A DNA stretch of 9,704 bases from Desulfobacula sp. (lineage in GTDB: Bacteria > Desulfobacterota > Desulfobacteria > Desulfobacterales > Desulfobacteraceae). Each line of letters opens with the position of its first letter. The first letter of the stretch is position 1. The notes beneath the pieces were generated by a model. The model ran no database searches. It saw only the letters and a program-made list of their open reading frames with translations, and was not told the origin of the DNA. Of this stretch, positions 7,347 through 9,704 are shown piece after piece. Both the position numbers and the translations under genes were made by a program. The stretch spans positions 1,002 through 10,705 of the forward strand of contig JAOZRF010000061.1 in NCBI GenBank assembly GCA_029940245.1. The letters run 5' to 3'.

Positions 7347-8621
7347 TTAATTTTTAACCATCCATGGCGGAAGCAGTATTTCGCCTTTGGCAATGCTTTT
7401 CGGGTATACCACAATCCGTTTGCCATCCTGCCATTGAAGGATGGAACCTACAGCACCGTCTTTGGGATCTTTGGCAACAATGACCTGGTGGCTTTTGGGA
7501 TCAAACCTGAGTCTTCCATAAACACCCATCACATCTGTTGCTTCAAGGGCTGTTACAACTTTGTCTGAATCAAGTGTTCCTGCTTTTTCAATGGCATCTT
7601 TTAGTACATATACAGCCATGTAGGAGCTGGATGATCCAAGACCTTCCGGTTCAACCCCCCATTTTTTGGCATAGGCATTGTAAAATTTCATGGTCCATGG
7701 AGTAGCATCGGATGGTGCGTTGCCGGCATTTACCACGTTGCAGAGTGTATACTCACCTTTTCCGTTTGTGGCTTTCCAGAAACCCGGTTGTTCAGCAGCA
7801 GCCAATGTGGAACCAAAGGGCAGGGCGGGTATTTTAAGGTCATACCATTGTTTAAGAAGGATAGCGCTTTCAGGCATGTCCATCCAGATATTGATGATTT
7901 GAGAACCCGTTGATTTGACTTTTAACAGGGCCATGGAAAAATCTGTGGTGCCCGTGGGGAAGATTTCAGTACCAGTCACTTCAAATCCCTTTTTACCAGC
8001 TACCTTGCCCATTACCTTTGCTGCCCCCCTTGCATGGGAAACATCCTGGGCCATGATAAACACCTTGGTCAGGCCATATTTTGCTTTCAGGTCAGCAAAG
8101 TTTTCAATCATCTCACCTATCAGGTTAACGGCTTCTCCGTGAATCCTGAAACAATATTTAAACTTGTCATACTTTTTGGCAATTGTTTTATGATATGCAG
8201 GGGTTAAAACACCACTGGTTACAATGGAGATTTTTTTATATTTGGATAATAAAGACATGGCGGCAAGGGCTGCTTCTGACCTGTTGGGCCCGCCCACAAT
8301 AAAGTCAGCTTTTTTGTTTAAAATCAGTCTTTCAACTGCCATTAATGCTTCACTCACAGGGACTCCCGGTTCAAGATCTCGGGTATCAATAACTTCAACC
8401 TCAAAGGGCATTTTTTTGCCATTTACATTGACACCTCCTGCTGCATTAATTTCATCAACGGCAAGTTTTATGCCCCGCTCTGCATCCCATCCATAGACGT
8501 ATGCAACAGAAAGGGGAGCTCCTAAAATAATGGATTTCTGGGCAAAGGCATGGGTTCCCCATAAAAGTAAACTCATGGATACAACAATGGTTAAACAAAC
8601 TCTTAATTTGACGCGCTTCAT
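7347..8621 (-). CDS. Periplasmic HAAT-type substrate-binding protein (LivJ/LivK-like, Peripla_BP_6 type)
   Basis: Solute receptor of the importer. A clear signal peptide (basic MKRVKLR, a hydrophobic core, then THAFA|Q with likely cleavage after residue 27) sends it to the periplasm; there is no lipobox cysteine at the cleavage site. The mature part shows the type I periplasmic binding fold: ILGAPLSVAYVYG, GIKLAVDEINAAGGVNVNGK (50-69), FIVGGPNRSE in the first ligand hinge region, VFIMAQDVSHARG, and a VYGRLRFDPKSHQ strand near the end. 424 aa is somewhat longer than LivJ (about 370). The first binding loop, GGPNRSEAALA, differs from the Ser/Thr-rich loop that holds the amino-acid carboxylate in LivJ, hinting at another ligand. 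Start ATG has a strong AAAGGAG seven bases upstream. First gene of the operon. Confidence 0.93.
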   Translation of the reverse strand: MKRVKLRVCLTIVVSMSLLLWGTHAFAQKSIILGAPLSVAYVYGWDAERGIKLAVDEINAAGGVNVNGKKMPFEVEVIDTRDLEPGVPVSEALMAVERLILNKKADFIVGGPNRSEAALAAMSLLSKYKKISIVTSGVLTPAYHKTIAKKYDKFKYCFRIHGEAVNLIGEMIENFADLKAKYGLTKVFIMAQDVSHARGAAKVMGKVAGKKGFEVTGTEIFPTGTTDFSMALLKVKSTGSQIINIWMDMPESAILLKQWYDLKIPALPFGSTLAAAEQPGFWKATNGKGEYTLCNVVNAGNAPSDATPWTMKFYNAYAKKWGVEPEGLGSSSSYMAVYVLKDAIEKAGTLDSDKVVTALEATDVMGVYGRLRFDPKSHQVIVAKDPKDGAVGSILQWQDGKRIVVYPKSIAKGEILLPPWMVKN

Positions 8622-8669
8622 AAGTATTCTCCTTTTGTTAATAAATTATCCCCAATTGATAATATTTAA

Positions 8670-8695
8670 GATCAGTGTGGATCAGACCGACTGAT
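8670..8695. promoter_or_regulatory. Candidate operator: three ATCAG half-sites one helical turn apart
   Basis: ATCAG occurs at 8671-8675 and 8681-8685 as a 10-base direct repeat (both preceded by G), and CTGAT at 8691-8695 is the inverted half-site, so 8681-8695 is a perfect 5-bp dyad with a 5-base spacer. The centres are 10 bases apart on one face of the helix. It lies 49-75 bases upstream of the binding-protein start. No regulator gene for it is in the window. Confidence 0.35.
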
Positions 8696-8726
8696 TTTAT
8701 TTTCATATTCAACTTCAAAATAATCC

Positions 8727-8755
8727 TTTTTATTCTTGACGTTATACATGTTCAA
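8727..8755 (-). promoter_or_regulatory. Possible sigma70-type promoter of the transporter operon
   Basis: On the minus strand TTGAAC (8755-8750) and TAAAAA (8732-8727) are 17 bases apart, each matching four of six consensus bases. This would start transcription near 8720, about 100 bases before the binding-protein start codon and upstream of the ATCAG half-sites. The surroundings are AT-rich, so a chance match is quite possible. Confidence 0.25.
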
Positions 8756-8799
8756 TAAATCATCAAAACAAGGGGGAAAGGGAGGTAATTTTTTTCAAT

Positions 8800-9042
8800 T
8801 CAGCTCAGTATCCATAACAAACAATATTTTAAAATGCAAATGGTAAGTGACGTCCGCCTTATGGAATCTAACTTTGACAGCAATTTATGTATCCTTTCAA
8901 GGGGTGTTCTGCCTACAGTCAAATACCCGGCACCTTTGCCCATTTCCACATCAATGATTTCAATAAAAAATAGATTTGGACTTTGCACCATTTTTTCTTG
9001 ATAAAAATTTACAAATGAGAACCGGTCGTCTGATGGGATCGT
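8800..9042 (-). other. Doubtful minus-strand reading frame upstream of the transporter operon
   Basis: The frame is open from 9042 (a stop lies at 9043-9045) down to TGA at 8800-8802, about 80 codons; the only ATG, at 8989-8991, gives 63 residues. The first two thirds look protein-like (VNFYQEKMVQSPNLFF, IEIIDVEMGKGAGYL, GRTPLERIHKLLSKLD, including an amphipathic helix), while the last 15 residues are hydrophobic and Cys-rich and look accidental. There is no ribosome binding site before the ATG. I do not recognise the family. It might be a decayed gene remnant or a chance frame. It shares strand with the operon but ends 178 bases before it. Confidence 0.2.
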
Positions 9043-9076
9043 TTATTATGAAGACGACACCCTTTGTTAAGACTAA

Positions 9077-9233
9077 GGGCCCACTCAAAAATAACTTTAC
9101 ATTTTGGAAGCCGATTCATCCTGTCCGGCAGCGTTGTGAAAACACGACATATACTTGATATGCCTTAGTTTCCACGCCTTGCCGGACAGGCGACTCAACT
9201 CCCAAAATTGGTAATTAATTTTTGAGTGAACCC
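9077..9233. mobile_element. 157-bp foldback (MITE-like) element with 3-bp TAA flanks
   Basis: Two 76-base imperfect inverted arms (9077-9152 and 9158-9233) are centred exactly on 9155. Identical blocks at equal distance from the ends are GGG at the tips, CACTCAAAAAT (9082-9092 against 9218-9228), CCTGTCCGGCA (9120-9130 against 9180-9190) and the apex CATAT/ATATG around a 5-base loop. TAA flanks both ends (9074-9076 and 9234-9236), consistent with a 3-bp target duplication. GGG tips with a TNA target are known for some IS5-family groups, so it may be a non-autonomous relative; that is inference. It holds no gene and could also fold as a long RNA hairpin if transcribed. Confidence 0.7.
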
Positions 9234-9250
9234 TAAGAAAAGATAAGAGA

Positions 9251-9370
9251 ATGAATAATACAGAAATATTAACGAAGAAAACAGCTTTGCAATATTTTGT
9301 ATACCTGATAATATCATTCATATGGTTAAGAGGAAAAGAAAGGATATTAAATTTTAAAATTTGTTTGTGA
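9251..9370 (+). other. 39-codon reading frame ending in a GTGA overlap with the HTH gene
   Basis: ATG at 9251 is preceded by a weak AAGAGA. The frame encodes a small peptide with one hydrophobic stretch (LQYFVYLIISFIWL) followed by basic residues and ends with TGA at 9368-9370, overlapping the GTG at 9367-9369 of the next frame. It could be a small coupled gene, or its last ten codons (RILNFKICL) could be the displaced N-terminal strand of the HTH protein. Coding status is unproven. Confidence 0.2.
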
Positions 9371-9704
9371 GCAATTCCCATTTTTTTTCTTCGGCTAAGG
9401 AAACGGCAAAAGAGATTGATGAGAAACGTAATGTAACAAGAAAAAATATAATTTGGATTGATCCTGTTGACTTAATATCAATTCTCAAGCCGGAAAGAAT
9501 AAAGCTTGTTCAATATTTACGCAAAAAAAGAAGAGTTTTTTTCTCTGAATTGATGTCCGATATGAATCGAACACCTGTAAGCCTGAATAATGATCTGAAA
9601 ATATTATCAAAATATCAATTGGTAAATATTTTTAAACAGGCCAATCCTGGACATGGCGTACATAAAGTGATTGAGCCAACATTTGGCAGCGAGAAAATAG
9701 AATT
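9367..9704 (+). CDS. HTH DNA-binding protein, HVO_A0114-like (partial, runs off the right edge)
   Basis: 112 codons are visible from GTG 9367; the gene continues past the window. Residues KETAKEIDEK (11-20), IIWIDPVDL (28-36) and the LKPERIKLVQYL helix (40-51), followed by a winged-helix region (about 58-90, with SELMSDMNRTPVSLNNDLKIL), match my recollection of the HVO_A0114 / COG4190 family of putative regulators, where the order is ATAKEID, then I.F.DPE.L...TPKRLELL, then the HTH. Some of these are described as DNA-binding antitoxins beside TumE-type toxins. The start is uncertain: GTG 9367 has no ribosome binding site, and an in-frame TAA lies nine bases upstream of it, so the usual N-terminal strand (about ten residues) is missing from this frame. 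The recognition helix is unusually rich in Asn/Asp. DNA here is much more AT-rich than the operon, suggesting transfer. Confidence 0.6.
   Translation, partial: MSNSHFFSSAKETAKEIDEKRNVTRKNIIWIDPVDLISILKPERIKLVQYLRKKRRVFFSELMSDMNRTPVSLNNDLKILSKYQLVNIFKQANPGHGVHKVIEPTFGSEKIE

Noticed and set aside
8736..8755. TTGA...TCAA dyad as an operator
   Set aside because: The arms are four bases and it overlaps the proposed -35 box; the phased ATCAG sites are a stronger candidate.
9025..9058. Inverted repeat GTCGTC/GACGAC
   Set aside because: Six-base arms with a 22-base loop, no link to a start or stop codon; easily by chance.
8976..9158. 60-codon plus-strand frame entering the foldback element
   Set aside because: Overlaps the element's arm, composition looks random, no start signal.
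9097..9381. 94-codon minus-strand reading frame across the foldback element
   Set aside because: It reads through the inverted repeat and opposite the HTH gene, has no ribosome binding site and no protein-like pattern.

Overview
The window looks like chromosomal DNA from a strictly anaerobic, probably sulfate-reducing member of the Desulfobacterota (Desulfobacteraceae-like). The evidence is indirect: a large secreted PKD protein of a type I associate with these bacteria, a high-affinity HAAT/Liv ABC transporter linked to an acyl-CoA ligase, an FdhD homologue (formate dehydrogenase maturation), and insertion-type debris. This placement is inference from protein style and gene mix; no marker gene is present.

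Layout. (1) Positions 1-1311, plus strand: the C-terminal part of a secreted multi-domain protein that enters from the left. It carries a C13-peptidase-like tail segment, one PKD domain and two near-identical GWNL...GFWVN modules. (2) Positions 1353-8621, minus strand, read right to left: a compact seven-gene cluster encoding a periplasmic HAAT binding protein, LivH, LivM, LivG, LivF, an AMP-forming acyl-CoA ligase and an FdhD-like protein. Except for 60 bases after the binding-protein gene, spacing runs from an 8-base overlap to 19 bases, so this is very likely one operon. (3) Positions 8622-9704: an AT-rich, gene-poor right end. It holds the operon's upstream region with three ATCAG half-sites, a doubtful minus-strand reading frame, a perfectly centred 157-bp foldback element flanked by TAA, a tiny reading frame, and the start of an HTH gene resembling the HVO_A0114 family that runs off the right edge.

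How the genes fit together. The binding protein captures a solute in the periplasm, LivH/LivM form the channel and LivG/LivF power import. The translationally close acyl-CoA ligase would activate the imported compound with CoA and ATP. This points to uptake and activation of a carboxylic acid (aromatic, fatty or branched-chain) rather than plain amino-acid uptake. The FdhD-like gene starts directly at the ligase stop codon, but it has serine where I expect the conserved sulfur-carrying cysteine. This makes it the most puzzling member of the operon.

I see no rRNA, tRNA, CRISPR array or convincing intrinsic terminator. I found no complete new defence or mobile system. The best leads are the cysteine-less FdhD inside a transporter/ligase operon, the foldback element, and the HTH gene with its disturbed 5' end.
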